A stretch of DNA of 64,000 nucleotides from an uncultured Hyphomonadaceae bacterium (GCA_913057945.1 CAJXOF010000008.1:144463-208462); one strand, 5' to 3'; shown: positions 52,250 through 61,619, counted from the first letter of the stretch. A program made the numbers and translations. The notes: generated by a model not told the origin, from the sequence alone.

Positions 52250-53971
52250 ATGAGATTTCGCTCCACGTCCTGGATGCATTTTGCGCCGCTCTATGTGAGC
52301 GACAGTTTTGATGCGGTGTCGGCATTCTTTGTCAACAATCCGGAAGCCACCTTGTGTCCGATCGTCAACCAGACCGGCAAGCCGATAGGCTTCGTCTCGC
52401 TGCAGGCTTTCCAGCGCCTGATCTCCAACCCTTTCGGGTATGCCCTGAACCAGAAGAAAGGGGTGGCCGGGATCATGGACCGCAACCCCCTCGTCATGGC
52501 CCTGTCCGGGGATGCGGCGACGGTGTTCGGCAGCATTCGGGACAAATCCGATCTCCTGACCAATGGCCTGATCCTGGTTCATGAGGACGGCGTGTATGCG
52601 GGCTGCCTGAATGCGCTGGGCGTCTTCCATGCCCTGACCGAGATTCACGCCAGCATGTTGACGGACCTCCAGGCCGAGATCGAGGAGCGCGAGCGCGCCG
52701 AGCGCAAGATCCGGCAACTGGCCGACACCGACCCGCTGACACAGATCCTCAACCGCCGCGCCTTTGTGCGTGAAGTGCAGTCCCTGGTCGCACAGGGGGC
52801 ACCCTTCATGTGCGCCCTGGTGGATTTGGACCGGTTCAAGCCGCTGAATGATCGCTACGGACATGCCATTGGGGACCGTGTGCTGAAAGTGCTGGCAACC
52901 CGGCTCTCGGAGATGGAGGGCTGCCAGTTTGCCTGCAGGCTGGGCGGGGACGAATTTGCATTTGTCCTTGGCGGCGCGGGTGCGCCAGCGCTGGACATGG
53001 CGGCCCACGCCCAGAGCGCGCTGCTCTCCCCCATAGACACAGAGCTTGGCCTTGTCTCGGTTGGTGCCTCCATCGGCCTTGCGGCATTCCCCCAGGATGC
53101 GGCCGATGAGGCCAGTTTGATGTATGCCGCCGACAAGGCGATGATCCGGATAAAATCCGAAGGCGGAGGGATTGCCGCGTTCGACCGGCGGCAGGACATG
53201 TCCGACATGGGCGCCGAAGAGTTCGACAAGACCATCATCGGGGCCGTGAAGGACAATCGTTTCCAGCCTGCTGTCCAGCCGATCCTGGACCTGCGCACGC
53301 ACATGATTGCGGGCTATGAGGTGCTTGCGCGCTGGCCTGATAGCGGGTTCAGCCGCCAACCCTCGCCGAAACAGTTCATGCCGGCGGTTGAGCGTCTCGG
53401 CCTGATCGACAGTTTCTTCTGGTCCATGCTCAATCAGGCGCTGCGCTGGCTGCCCGACGGCACCAGCTTCCTGTCCTTCAACGTCTCCCCCTCGCAGCTG
53501 ACGTCTCATGAATTTGCCGACCATTTCCTCAACGCACTCAGGCGGCATGACATCCCGCCCGAACGGATCGAACTCGAAATCACCGAGAATGTCCTGTTCC
53601 GGAATATCGACACAAGCAAGCAGGTGCTCGGCAAGATTGTCGGGGCAGGGGTCTCGCTGGCCCTCGATGATTTCGGCACCGGCTATTCCTCGCTCTCCCT
53701 GTTGGAAGAATTGCCCTTCAACAAGGTCAAGCTCGACAAGAGCCTGCTGGGCAAGAAGAGTGATTCCGGCGTCTTGCCCAAAGTGCTGACGGGCAGCCTG
53801 AAAATGTGCCGGGAAATGAATCTGATCAGTTGTGCTGAAGGCGTCGAGACCAGTTGGCAGCTGGAACAGCTCGCCGCGCGCAATTGCGACCTCATCCAGG
53901 GTTATCTGATTGGCCGGGCTGTGCTGTGCAAGGAAATGACCGCGCCCGACCTCACTGTGCGCGCAGGCTGA
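52250..53971 (+). CDS. Bifunctional GGDEF-EAL cyclic-di-GMP protein
   Basis: A 573-residue protein. The N-terminal 150 residues (LYVSDSFDAVSAFFVNNPEA, SLQAFQRLISNPFG, NPLVMALSGDAATVF) look CBS/cystathionine-like. The GGDEF domain has an intact RLGGDEFAF and no RxxD inhibitory site just before it. The EAL domain has YEVLARW (ExLxR), SFNVSPSQL, LEITEN, LALDDFGTGYSSL, KLDKSLL, AEGVET and QGYLIG, so all metal- and substrate-contact residues are there. Both diguanylate cyclase and phosphodiesterase activities are therefore possible. The start is uncertain (ATG 52250 preferred; in-frame GTG earlier). Confidence 0.9.
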   Translation: MRFRSTSWMHFAPLYVSDSFDAVSAFFVNNPEATLCPIVNQTGKPIGFVSLQAFQRLISNPFGYALNQKKGVAGIMDRNPLVMALSGDAATVFGSIRDKSDLLTNGLILVHEDGVYAGCLNALGVFHALTEIHASMLTDLQAEIEERERAERKIRQLADTDPLTQILNRRAFVREVQSLVAQGAPFMCALVDLDRFKPLNDRYGHAIGDRVLKVLATRLSEMEGCQFACRLGGDEFAFVLGGAGAPALDMAAHAQSALLSPIDTELGLVSVGASIGLAAFPQDAADEASLMYAADKAMIRIKSEGGGIAAFDRRQDMSDMGAEEFDKTIIGAVKDNRFQPAVQPILDLRTHMIAGYEVLARWPDSGFSRQPSPKQFMPAVERLGLIDSFFWSMLNQALRWLPDGTSFLSFNVSPSQLTSHEFADHFLNALRRHDIPPERIELEITENVLFRNIDTSKQVLGKIVGAGVSLALDDFGTGYSSLSLLEELPFNKVKLDKSLLGKKSDSGVLPKVLTGSLKMCREMNLISCAEGVETSWQLEQLAARNCDLIQGYLIGRAVLCKEMTAPDLTVRAG

Positions 53972-54095
53972 GACCGCCGCATAGGGGGAGGAGCCGCGCA
54001 CTTGTCCCGCAAGAAAACGTCCCGGTCCTGTGGCCGTCCTGGGCCCCGGTCAGACCTTATCCGTCCGCATTGCAGGCATGGCGTATACTCTCCGC

Positions 54096-54473
54096 ATGGA
54101 CAGCCTGTTTGCGCCCCCACCGCCGCTCAAGCCGCACCTTAGGCCGTTCCGGTTCTGGATATGGTTGCAGCTGGTCCTTCTGCGCCTCTATGTGCGCCGC
54201 CTGAAGGGGCGCGGCACGCCGTTCCTGACCATGTGTGATGCCCGCGGCAATGTCTGGATCGCGGCCATCGGCGATGCACCGGGAACCGTGCGATCAGACC
54301 CCTTGGCCTTCACGCCCTCAAAAGCCTTTCAGGCCGTGATGGGCCGTATCGTCTTGTCCCCGATGCATCAGGCATTTTCTGCGCGTGTCCTGCGCGCGCT
54401 TCCGGTCGCGTCGGCCTGCGCCGGCTCGCAGGGGCAGGGGGCCCGATTGCCGCTGCCTCTGCCCGATACCTGA
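54096..54473 (+). CDS. Hypothetical protein, 125 aa
   Basis: Unrecognised short protein. A proline-rich N-terminus (LFAPPPPLKPHLRPF) is followed by a hydrophobic stretch (WIWLQLVLLRLYV, about residues 22-34), a globular part with LTMCDARGNVWIAAIGDAP, and an Ala/Gly/Pro-rich tail. The coding potential is weak (no clear Shine-Dalgarno, start could be ATG 54078 or 54096), so the call is tentative. It is separated from the GGDEF-EAL gene by 124 bp. Confidence 0.4.
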   Translation: MDSLFAPPPPLKPHLRPFRFWIWLQLVLLRLYVRRLKGRGTPFLTMCDARGNVWIAAIGDAPGTVRSDPLAFTPSKAFQAVMGRIVLSPMHQAFSARVLRALPVASACAGSQGQGARLPLPLPDT

Positions 54474-54591
54474 CCGCCGGGCGCACTGAAAACCTGGTTT
54501 ACCTTCCAAGCGCCTTCATGGGCGTCGCACCTGCATGTCTATGCGGGGGATGGTCCATGATGTGCCTGTCACAGGGCGCACGGCATGGCCG

Positions 54592-55719
54592 CTACTCGGT
54601 GTCCAGTTCGACACGGGCCTCGGCCAAATAATCCGTAGACCGCATTTCATGAAGGCGGCTGGCGGTGCGTTCGAACTCGAAACTGCCATCGCCTTCAGGA
54701 TAGAGGCTTTCCGGCTCGGCCGCCGCACTGGCGACCAGCTTGATCTTGGCTTCATAGAGTGCGTCGATCAGCGCCACGAAGCGCGCGGCCTCATTCCGGT
54801 TTTCCGGGCCGAGCGTCGGAATGCCTGAGAGGATCACCGTGTTGAAATTTGCGGCAATCGCCAGATAGTCACGAGACCCGAGTGGCCGGGCGCACAATTC
54901 CTCGAAGGTGAAGCGCGCCACCCCGGCAGCTTCCCGATGCACTTCCAGCTTCCGGCCCTTGACGGTCAGTACGCAATGTTGCGGTTCGGCGCCAAGGGTC
55001 AGCCGGTCCCAGGCCCGGTCCAGGGCCGCCTCGGACCCCGCGTTCAGCGGGGCATACCAGACCGGCGCTTCGATCAGGCGGTCGAGGCGATAATCCCGCT
55101 CCGATGCGAGTTCCAGGATATCGCAATGCGCCTTCAGATGCTCGATGAAGGGCAGGAAGAGAGGGCGGTTGATGCCATCCTTGTAGAGATCATTGGGGTG
55201 GCGGTTGGACGTGGCCACAACCGTGACGGCCATGTCGAACAGCGCTTCGAACAGGCGGGCCAGAACCATCGCATCGGCGATCTGCGTGACCTGGAATTCA
55301 TCGAAGCAGAGCAGGCTCGCCTCAGAGGCGATCTGTTTCGCCACTGGCGCGATTGGGTCGTCGCCCGCTCCCTTGACGCGCCATTCCGAACGTTTGCGAT
55401 CATCCTGTGACAGCTTGCGCCAGGCATCCAGACGGTCATGCACTTCGGCCATGAATTCATGGAAATGGACCCGGCGCCGGGCTTCCACCGGCGCACTCTC
55501 GAAGAACAGATCCATCAGCATGGATTTGCCCCGGCCCACGCCGCCCCACATGTAGAGGCCGGTCACGGTTTCGGCTTTCGAGAACCAGCCGCCGGTCTTG
55601 CGATTGGCAAGACGATGTTCCAGATCGTTCAGGGCCGCGGCGGCCGTAGCCTGAACCGGGTCCGGCGTCAGCTGGCCGCTTTCGACGCGGGCTTCATATT
55701 TCTCAAGCACGTTGCGCAT
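54592..55719 (-). CDS. zapE: Cell division ATPase ZapE (AFG1-like)
   Basis: AFG1/LACE1-type ATPase that helps Z-ring function during stress in E. coli. 375 residues: a leader helix, Walker A GLYMWGGVGRGKSMLMDL, Walker B SLLCFDEFQVTQIADAMVL, sensor ATSNRHPNDLYKDGINRPLFLPF, and the C-terminal ALPTLGPENRNEAARFVALIDAL-type block. The ATG at 55719 is preferred; the reading frame continues upstream over the rhomboid gene but without homology. It follows the rhomboid gene by five bases. Confidence 0.93.
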   Translation of the reverse strand: MRNVLEKYEARVESGQLTPDPVQATAAAALNDLEHRLANRKTGGWFSKAETVTGLYMWGGVGRGKSMLMDLFFESAPVEARRRVHFHEFMAEVHDRLDAWRKLSQDDRKRSEWRVKGAGDDPIAPVAKQIASEASLLCFDEFQVTQIADAMVLARLFEALFDMAVTVVATSNRHPNDLYKDGINRPLFLPFIEHLKAHCDILELASERDYRLDRLIEAPVWYAPLNAGSEAALDRAWDRLTLGAEPQHCVLTVKGRKLEVHREAAGVARFTFEELCARPLGSRDYLAIAANFNTVILSGIPTLGPENRNEAARFVALIDALYEAKIKLVASAAAEPESLYPEGDGSFEFERTASRLHEMRSTDYLAEARVELDTE

Positions 55720-55724
55720 TCCGG

Positions 55725-56330
55725 TCAACCCAGCCGCTCGGCGATCTGGGACAGCAGCCGGCTCCACGATCCGGGCACGAGCAGGAAGGTCAGCGCCGCG
55801 CCGGCCAGCGCTCCGCCAAGGTGGGCCCCATGCGCAATCATCGTGTTGGGCCTGCGAGAGAGAAAATAGCTGACGGAAATGAACAATGCGGCGGCTACGA
55901 TCGCCCACATGGGAATGATGAAGAACAGGCCGAGCATAGCGAACGGCAATAGCACGCTGAAGGACAGCACCACGCCAGAGGTCGCACCCGAGGCACCGAC
56001 TGCGCGATAGTCCGGCTTGCCGCGCTTATCGATATATTCCCACATGTTCCCAGCCAGCAGTGAGCCAAAATAGATGATCAGGAATGTCGTTGCACCGAGA
56101 ATACGTTCCAGCACCCGGCCGAATTCCCACAGGACGAACATGTTGATGAACAAATGCGTGGCATTGACGTGCAGGAACGCTGACGTGACGAAGCGCCACC
56201 ATTGGCGTCCTTCGCGAATGGGCGCGATCCAGAAACTGTTGTCCTCGAAGAAGTCGCGGTTCGACAGGCCGATCAGGCTGACGAGGACATTGGCCGCGAT
56301 CAGGCTGATCGTCACGGGGAATTCCATCAT
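55725..56330 (-). CDS. Rhomboid-family intramembrane serine protease
   Basis: A 201-residue polytopic protein with about six membrane helices. Catalytic Ser in VGASGATSGVV (GxSG) and catalytic His in MIAHGAHLGGALAG; HVNATHLFINMFVLWEFG carries the conserved early HxxxN. Rhomboids cleave membrane helices. The ATG at 56330 gives MMEFPVTISLIAANVLV; the second ATG at 56327 is equally good. It forms an overlapping-style pair with zapE. Confidence 0.9.
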   Translation of the reverse strand: MMEFPVTISLIAANVLVSLIGLSNRDFFEDNSFWIAPIREGRQWWRFVTSAFLHVNATHLFINMFVLWEFGRVLERILGATTFLIIYFGSLLAGNMWEYIDKRGKPDYRAVGASGATSGVVLSFSVLLPFAMLGLFFIIPMWAIVAAALFISVSYFLSRRPNTMIAHGAHLGGALAGAALTFLLVPGSWSRLLSQIAERLG

Positions 56331-56433
56331 CGGGGTCACCGCCTTGTTGCTATGCCGCCCAGCAAAAAGCCGCCCGGACGTATCCAAGGCGGCTTAGCAA
56401 GGGGAAGGGGCGCTTCGCAAGCGCCCGCATGGG

Positions 56434-56868
56434 TTATGCTGCGCGGACGGCCTTGGTTTCAGCGGCTGGCATCAGGTCCATCAGGAAGTCTTCAAACGCA
56501 TCGGGGCGCTGGATGAAGCGATTGAACGGCAGGGTCGCCTTGAAGATGGCCTGGGGATGGATGTTGGCGCCGCAGCGCAGGGCGGACTCAACGGCCTGGT
56601 CACGCACGTCCATGGAAGAGACAACGGCGATCCGGTATTTGCCCATATTGGCAACCCGCGCGATGGTCATGTCAGGGTCGAAGGAATCCGGCAGGCCAAG
56701 GTCCAGGACGACAAGATCGAAGCGTTCGAGGCGCAGGCGGGACTCGGCCAGCATCAGGGTCGGCGCCATGACAAGGTCGACTTGCACGCGCGAACGCGCT
56801 GCCTTGTCTGCAGCAATCGCCAGCATGTCCCGTACCGGCTCGTGATCTTCAACCCAGAGAACTTTCAT
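56434..56868 (-). CDS. Receiver-domain response regulator
   Basis: A 144-residue protein made of one receiver domain. The acidic pair is Glu7-Asp8 (VLWVEDHEP), phospho-acceptor Asp56 in DLVVLDLGLPD, and Ser/Thr in VVSSMD. The usual Lys of the last loop reads FKATLPF. A C-terminal tail of about 20 residues has no DNA-binding motif. No histidine kinase gene is adjacent, so it is an orphan. The Shine-Dalgarno was not obvious. Confidence 0.85.
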   Translation of the reverse strand: MKVLWVEDHEPVRDMLAIAADKAARSRVQVDLVMAPTLMLAESRLRLERFDLVVLDLGLPDSFDPDMTIARVANMGKYRIAVVSSMDVRDQAVESALRCGANIHPQAIFKATLPFNRFIQRPDAFEDFLMDLMPAAETKAVRAA

Positions 56869-57109
56869 CTACACTTATCCCGATTAATTTGCCCGCGAAG
56901 GAAAGCCTTAAGCCAACCCCCCTGTGGCGTTCACAATGGCACGTGGCTCTTACGTCTTGGTAAAGCGAAACTTTCCGAAGTGTTTATATTTCAACACAAT
57001 GCAGCTGCTGAGCCGGTCCGCAGAGGGGCCGTGATCCTGTACTTCCTGCTTTGAGGGATTCGCCCTAACCCCTATGTATATAAGGGGAGAACGGAGTGGC
57101 CAGCACCCT

Positions 57110-58012
57110 ATGAGCGACGAGAGCCTGACGGCAAAATCGCCCGCCTTGCAGGCGTCTGCATTTCTTGATGCAGAAAAAAACATTGACCAGCATATCGTCG
57201 ATACGCTGATCGAGGAGCGCTGTCCGAAACTCCGGGACAGCTGGTCCTGGCCGCTTGTCCGTCCGGTCCTCTACAAGACGCTCGGCTATCGCCGCGCCCG
57301 GGAAATGGCCGACACGATCATGCAGCTGACCGGGCGGGAATCCTTCGACCATCTCTCCCGTCAGCTGGACTTCTCGCTTACCGTGGATGGCATCGAGCGT
57401 CTTCCCAAATCCGGCAGGGTCATCATCGCCGCAAACCATCCGACCGGCCTTGCCGATGGCGTGGCGGTCTGGGACCTCTTGAAGCAGGTCCGCGAGGATA
57501 TTGTCTTCTTTGCCAATGCCGATGCGATCCGGGTCAATCCGCAGTTTCAGGATGTCATCATCCCGGTCGAATGGGTCGCCGAGAAGCGCACCCCCGCCAA
57601 GACAAGGGAAACGCTGAAGCGGGCAGGGCAGGCTTTCGCCGAAGAGAAGTGCGTCGTCATCTTCCCGTCCGGCCGGCTGGCACGGAAGGAAGACGGCCGA
57701 CTGATCGAGAAGGACTGGTTCTCCACCGTGGTCGGCCTTGCCCGGAAGCAAGAAGCGCCGATCCTGCCGCTCAATCTCGATGCATGGAATTCCCGGCTGT
57801 TCTATTTCTTCAGCGAGTTGAACCCGGAGCTGCGCGACATCACCCTGTTCCACGAGCTTCTCAACAAGCGCGGCGCGGAAGTGCGCATGACGTTCGGCCA
57901 GATGATTCCTCCAGACCGGCTGCAAGGCGATGCGGGCGACCTGACTGAAAAGCTGAAGCACCATGTCGCCTACGATCTTCTGCAGGACAGCGCGGCCGTG
58001 TTCAAACCCTGA
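57110..58012 (+). CDS. Lysophospholipid (PlsC/OlsA-like) acyltransferase
   Basis: A 300-residue acyltransferase. The catalytic motif is AANHPTGLADGVAVWD (His-x5-Asp, like the OlsA/hemolysin type rather than the HX4D of PlsC), followed by VIFPSGRLARKEDG, the glycerophosphate-binding region. The N-terminal part TLIEERCPKLRDSWSWP resembles the ornithine-lipid-related acyltransferases. Substrate could be 1-acylglycerol-3-phosphate or lyso-ornithine lipid. No olsB gene is next to it. The ATG at 57110 begins MSDESLTAKSP; an in-frame ATG at 57074 is possible. Confidence 0.82.
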   Translation: MSDESLTAKSPALQASAFLDAEKNIDQHIVDTLIEERCPKLRDSWSWPLVRPVLYKTLGYRRAREMADTIMQLTGRESFDHLSRQLDFSLTVDGIERLPKSGRVIIAANHPTGLADGVAVWDLLKQVREDIVFFANADAIRVNPQFQDVIIPVEWVAEKRTPAKTRETLKRAGQAFAEEKCVVIFPSGRLARKEDGRLIEKDWFSTVVGLARKQEAPILPLNLDAWNSRLFYFFSELNPELRDITLFHELLNKRGAEVRMTFGQMIPPDRLQGDAGDLTEKLKHHVAYDLLQDSAAVFKP

Positions 58013-58055
58013 CACGGGGCTGGGCAGGGCGCGCGACGCCGGTTAAGGGAACGCC

Positions 58056-58745
58056 ATGCCGGGCCGCTTTTTCAGACAGGATATTTCGTGGGACGACTAC
58101 CGCGAGACGACGGGCCTTGTGCCCCCACCGGGCATCGAGCCGCCGGAGCCTGCCTACAACATCGCGCCCAGCCAGTTCGTGCCGATCATCCGCATGGCTC
58201 CCGAAGGCGAGTACGTGCCGCCCGGTACGGTCCAACTCGCCCCGGCCTATTGGGGGCTGATCCCCAGCTGGTGGAACAAGCCGCTGAGCGAGAAGAAATT
58301 CTCCACCTTTACGGCAAGGTGCGAAGACCTTGAATTCTCCAACACGTTTCGCGGCCCGTTCCGGCACCATCGCTGCCTGGTCCCGGTGAGCGGCTATTAT
58401 GAATGGACCGGTCCGCAGGGCCATCGCAAGCCCCACGCCATCGGTTTGAGGGAGCGGCCCTGGTTCTGCTTTGCCGGGCTCTGGAACCGGGCCATGATAG
58501 ACGGCTCCGAGATCGACACTTTTACCATTCTGTCCACCCGGCCGAACCGGATGATCTCGGACCTGTCCAGCCGGATGCCGGTCATCCTCAAGGCGTCCGA
58601 CCATCTTCGATGGCTGAACGCCGACAATCGCAAAGTGTCAGATCTCTACGCGCCCTATCCTGCGGCTGAAATGCAGGCATGGCCGGTCCATCCGGCGGTC
58701 GGGAATGTCCGCCATCAGGGAGCAGGACTGATCCGGAAAGCCTAG
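58056..58745 (+). CDS. SRAP-domain (YedK/HMCES-like) protein lacking Cys2
   Basis: A 229-residue SOS-response-associated-peptidase-like protein. Family members form a DNA-protein crosslink to abasic sites through Cys2. Here the start reads MPGRFFRQ, so Cys2 is replaced by Pro. AYNIAPSQ retains Asn35 and GYYEW retains Glu116, but TARCE stands where NARSE is expected (Asn to Thr86), and SSRMPVIL has Ser in place of the His of H-x-R-M-P. The fold is therefore clear but the usual chemistry is unlikely. Its stop shares CTAG with the next gene. Confidence 0.85.
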   Translation: MPGRFFRQDISWDDYRETTGLVPPPGIEPPEPAYNIAPSQFVPIIRMAPEGEYVPPGTVQLAPAYWGLIPSWWNKPLSEKKFSTFTARCEDLEFSNTFRGPFRHHRCLVPVSGYYEWTGPQGHRKPHAIGLRERPWFCFAGLWNRAMIDGSEIDTFTILSTRPNRMISDLSSRMPVILKASDHLRWLNADNRKVSDLYAPYPAAEMQAWPVHPAVGNVRHQGAGLIRKA

Positions 58746-60289
58746 TTCTTCTTCCAGGCCACCTGATAGAGATCCAGCCGGCGGTCCTTGAGATTTTGTA
58801 CCGCGCCGGACTGGCGGGCGGTCAGCAGGTCCGAGATCGACAGATCGGCCAAGGCGATGGTTTCGGTGTTCGGCGCCGTGTCTGCAGCCACGCCATCCCG
58901 CGAGAAGGGGAAGTCTGACGGCGTCAGGATACAGCTCTCCGCATAGTGAATGTCCATGTTCTCGACATTCGGCAAATTGCCGACCACGCCGGACATGGCG
59001 ACATAGCACTGGTTCTCCACCGCCCGCGCCTGGCAGCAATAGCGCACGCGCAGATAGCCGCGACGCTCATCGGTGCAGAAGGGCACGAACAGCATCAGCG
59101 CGCCCTGATCGACCAGGTGGCGGGCGATTTCCGGGAACTCGCTGTCATAGCAGATCATCACGCCAATCGGTCCGCAATCGGTCTGGATCACGGAGTTGCC
59201 GCGTCCGCCCTGGATGTTCCACCAATGGCGCTCGGACGGGGTCGGGTGCAGCTTCTGCTGGGTGTGCACTGAGCCATCGCGCAGGAAGACGTGGCAGACA
59301 TTCAGGATCTCACCATTCGCCATCTGGCTCGGATGCGTACCGCCAATGATGTTGATATTGTAGGAGACCGCCAGCTTCTCCATGAACTCGACAAAACGGG
59401 GCGTATAGTCAGAGATCTGAGAGATCGCATCGACCGGGCCGAGCGGGCGTTCGGACAGCGACAGCAGCTGCAGCGTCAGCATTTCCGGAAAGACCACAAA
59501 GTCTGACTGGTAGTCTGAAGCGATATCCACCCAGTATTCCACCTGACCTTCGAACTCGTCGATCGAGGTGATGCGGCGCATCTGGAACTGGACGGTGGCA
59601 ATCCGTACGCGCTCGGGCAGGGAAGTGTCACCAAAGCTCGTATTGGTCTGGATCTTCTCCTGTGCCAGCGGATTCTCCCAGAACATGTGCGTGGCATGTC
59701 CCATCGAGTCCGTGTCTTCCGGCAGATAGTGGCGCAGCACGCCGAGCGGCACATAGCCCTGGTTCAGTTGGAAGGTGATGACCGGGTCGCGCAGCTTGGA
59801 TTCGCGCACGGCTTTCACATAGTCTTCCGGGTTCGGATACTGCTTGGCACGGCGAGCATAACCCGGCATGCGACCGGCAAACACGATGCCTTTCAGCTCC
59901 AGCCACTGGCACAGCTCGCGCCGCGCCTTGTAGAAACGCTGGCCAATGCGCAGGCGGCGGAACGCCGGATCGACCGCGACGTCCATCCCATACAACACAT
60001 CGCCTTCCGGATCGTGACGGGCGGCATAACCGCCGCCGGTAATCTGCATCCAGGTATGCGGCCCGAACGCATGTTCGGAGGCGATCATGAAGGTCGCGCA
60101 ATGGCCGACAATCTGGCCTTCATATTCGGCAATGAACTGCCCGTCCGGAAACCGGTTGATCTGGGCCATGAGGTGGTCGCGAGAATATTCCTCGCCCTCG
60201 CCATAGACCCTTGCGGACAGGGCCTGAAGGCCGGGAATGTCATCCGGCGTGGCGTTGCGGATAATCAGTTTTGCTTTGCTATTGCTCAT
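58742..60289 (-). CDS. Fused GNAT acetyltransferase and nitrilase-family hydrolase
   Basis: A 515-residue protein with two domains. The N-terminal GNAT (about 1-200) has RNATPDDIPGLQALSARVYG and AVDPAFRRLRIGQRFYKARR, the R-x-x-x-I-G-x-x-L/F acetyl-CoA motif. The nitrilase domain (about 225-500) has the Glu-Lys-Cys triad in VVFPEML, QQKLHPTPSER and VMICYDSEFPE. The fusion is widespread and named bifunctional GNAT/carbon-nitrogen hydrolase; the substrate is unknown. Confidence 0.92.
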   Translation of the reverse strand: MSNSKAKLIIRNATPDDIPGLQALSARVYGEGEEYSRDHLMAQINRFPDGQFIAEYEGQIVGHCATFMIASEHAFGPHTWMQITGGGYAARHDPEGDVLYGMDVAVDPAFRRLRIGQRFYKARRELCQWLELKGIVFAGRMPGYARRAKQYPNPEDYVKAVRESKLRDPVITFQLNQGYVPLGVLRHYLPEDTDSMGHATHMFWENPLAQEKIQTNTSFGDTSLPERVRIATVQFQMRRITSIDEFEGQVEYWVDIASDYQSDFVVFPEMLTLQLLSLSERPLGPVDAISQISDYTPRFVEFMEKLAVSYNINIIGGTHPSQMANGEILNVCHVFLRDGSVHTQQKLHPTPSERHWWNIQGGRGNSVIQTDCGPIGVMICYDSEFPEIARHLVDQGALMLFVPFCTDERRGYLRVRYCCQARAVENQCYVAMSGVVGNLPNVENMDIHYAESCILTPSDFPFSRDGVAADTAPNTETIALADLSISDLLTARQSGAVQNLKDRRLDLYQVAWKKN

Positions 60290-60319
60290 GGCGAAGGAAT
60301 GCCTCTGGAGGGATAGGGT

Positions 60320-61615
60320 TCAGTGGGGCAGGCGCAGGCTGGCTCGCAGGCCGCCGAGAGGGCTGTCGCTCAGGCGGAGGTCTCCGCCGTGCGCGCGCGC
60401 CGTGTCCCGGGCGAGGGTCAGACCGAGCCCGGTGCCCGGCGTATTCTGGGTGCGGGCCTCGTCCAGCCGCATGAAGGGCCTGAAGGCATCCTCCCGCAGC
60501 TCGGCGGCAATGCCCGGTCCGTTGTCATCGACGTGTATATCAGCCGCATGCGGACCGTCCACAAGAGTGATTTGTGTGTCGGTCGCGAATTTTATCGCAT
60601 TGGAGATCAAATTTGTCACAGCCCGCTTGATCGCCAGGCGGCGGCCATTGACCATGATCTGTTCCGGGCCTGCCACGATGACATGGGGGCCGAACCCGGC
60701 GGCTGCATCGCGCACCAGTTCCGCAAGGTCGAAATCGATCGGGTCATCGCCCTCTTCGCCGCGCGCGAAGGTCAGGTATTCGTCCAGCATCATCGACATG
60801 TCATCGAGGTCGGCGCGCGCGGCCTTGATGTCGTCGGTCTCGTCCATCATGGCGAGCGCCAGCTTCAGACGGGTGAGGGGGGTGCGCAAATCATGGCTGA
60901 CCCCGGCCAGCATGGCGGTGCGCTGTTCGGCAAAAGCGGTCAGCCGGTTCTTCATGTCGATCACGGCGCGGGCGGCCTCGCGCACTTCATTGGCCCCGGA
61001 CGGGCGGAAATCCGGCACGTCCCGGCCCCGGCCAAAGGCGCGGGCGGCCTTGGAGAGGCGCAGGATGGACCGGACCTGCTGGTTCAGGAAGCCAATGGCG
61101 AGCATCACCATGAACAGGGAGAAGAGGATCACCCAGACAATGAAGAAGTGGGAATTGACGGTCAGCACCCGCTTGCGCTCGACAATGATCTCCACTGTGC
61201 GCGGTCCGGACGGGAAGCGAAGATGCAGCATCGAATCCCGCGGGTCCAGCGCGGTCTCTACCGGCACGCCGAGGCGCGTTTCCAATTCATCGTCCAGCGT
61301 ACCGCTATAGGAGAAGACACTTACATGGCTGCTCCGGTCGATGTTCGCCGCGTCGCTGTCGCAGGTGAAGGTCATGTCCAGGCGCTCATCGATGGTCCGG
61401 CGGTCCAGAACCGAATCCTGGCGGCGATCACAATAGGCCTGAACAAGGCTCGCATCGCGCGCGATGGACTGGCCCAGCTTGCGGTTCACTTCCGCGATAT
61501 GGCTGTCGTAATAATACCAGGACATCAGCGACAGGATCAGCACGACCGGCGCGATCACCATCAGCATGCTGCGGGCATAGAGCCCGCGCGGTGTGATATC
61601 TCTCAGGCGCAGCAT
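60320..61615 (-). CDS. Sensor histidine kinase (EnvZ-like)
   Basis: A 431-residue transmembrane kinase. A first helix (ARSMLMVIAPVVLILSLMSW), an approximately 115-residue periplasmic sensor, a second helix (FFIVWVILFSLFMVMLAIGF) and a HAMP linker precede the dimerisation His in MLAGVSHDLRTPLTRL. The ATPase domain has NAIKFATD, DDNGPGIAAE and GTGLGLTLAR. It follows the OmpR-type regulator gene by four bases. The four-gene minus-strand unit is MarR, OmpR-like, kinase. Confidence 0.93.
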   Translation of the reverse strand: MLRLRDITPRGLYARSMLMVIAPVVLILSLMSWYYYDSHIAEVNRKLGQSIARDASLVQAYCDRRQDSVLDRRTIDERLDMTFTCDSDAANIDRSSHVSVFSYSGTLDDELETRLGVPVETALDPRDSMLHLRFPSGPRTVEIIVERKRVLTVNSHFFIVWVILFSLFMVMLAIGFLNQQVRSILRLSKAARAFGRGRDVPDFRPSGANEVREAARAVIDMKNRLTAFAEQRTAMLAGVSHDLRTPLTRLKLALAMMDETDDIKAARADLDDMSMMLDEYLTFARGEEGDDPIDFDLAELVRDAAAGFGPHVIVAGPEQIMVNGRRLAIKRAVTNLISNAIKFATDTQITLVDGPHAADIHVDDNGPGIAAELREDAFRPFMRLDEARTQNTPGTGLGLTLARDTARAHGGDLRLSDSPLGGLRASLRLPH

Positions 61616-61619
61616 CGCA

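Noticed and set aside
53300..53350. Degenerate EAL domain because the motif reads EVL
   Set aside because: ExLxR is kept (E-V-L-A-R), and all other catalytic residues of the domain are present.
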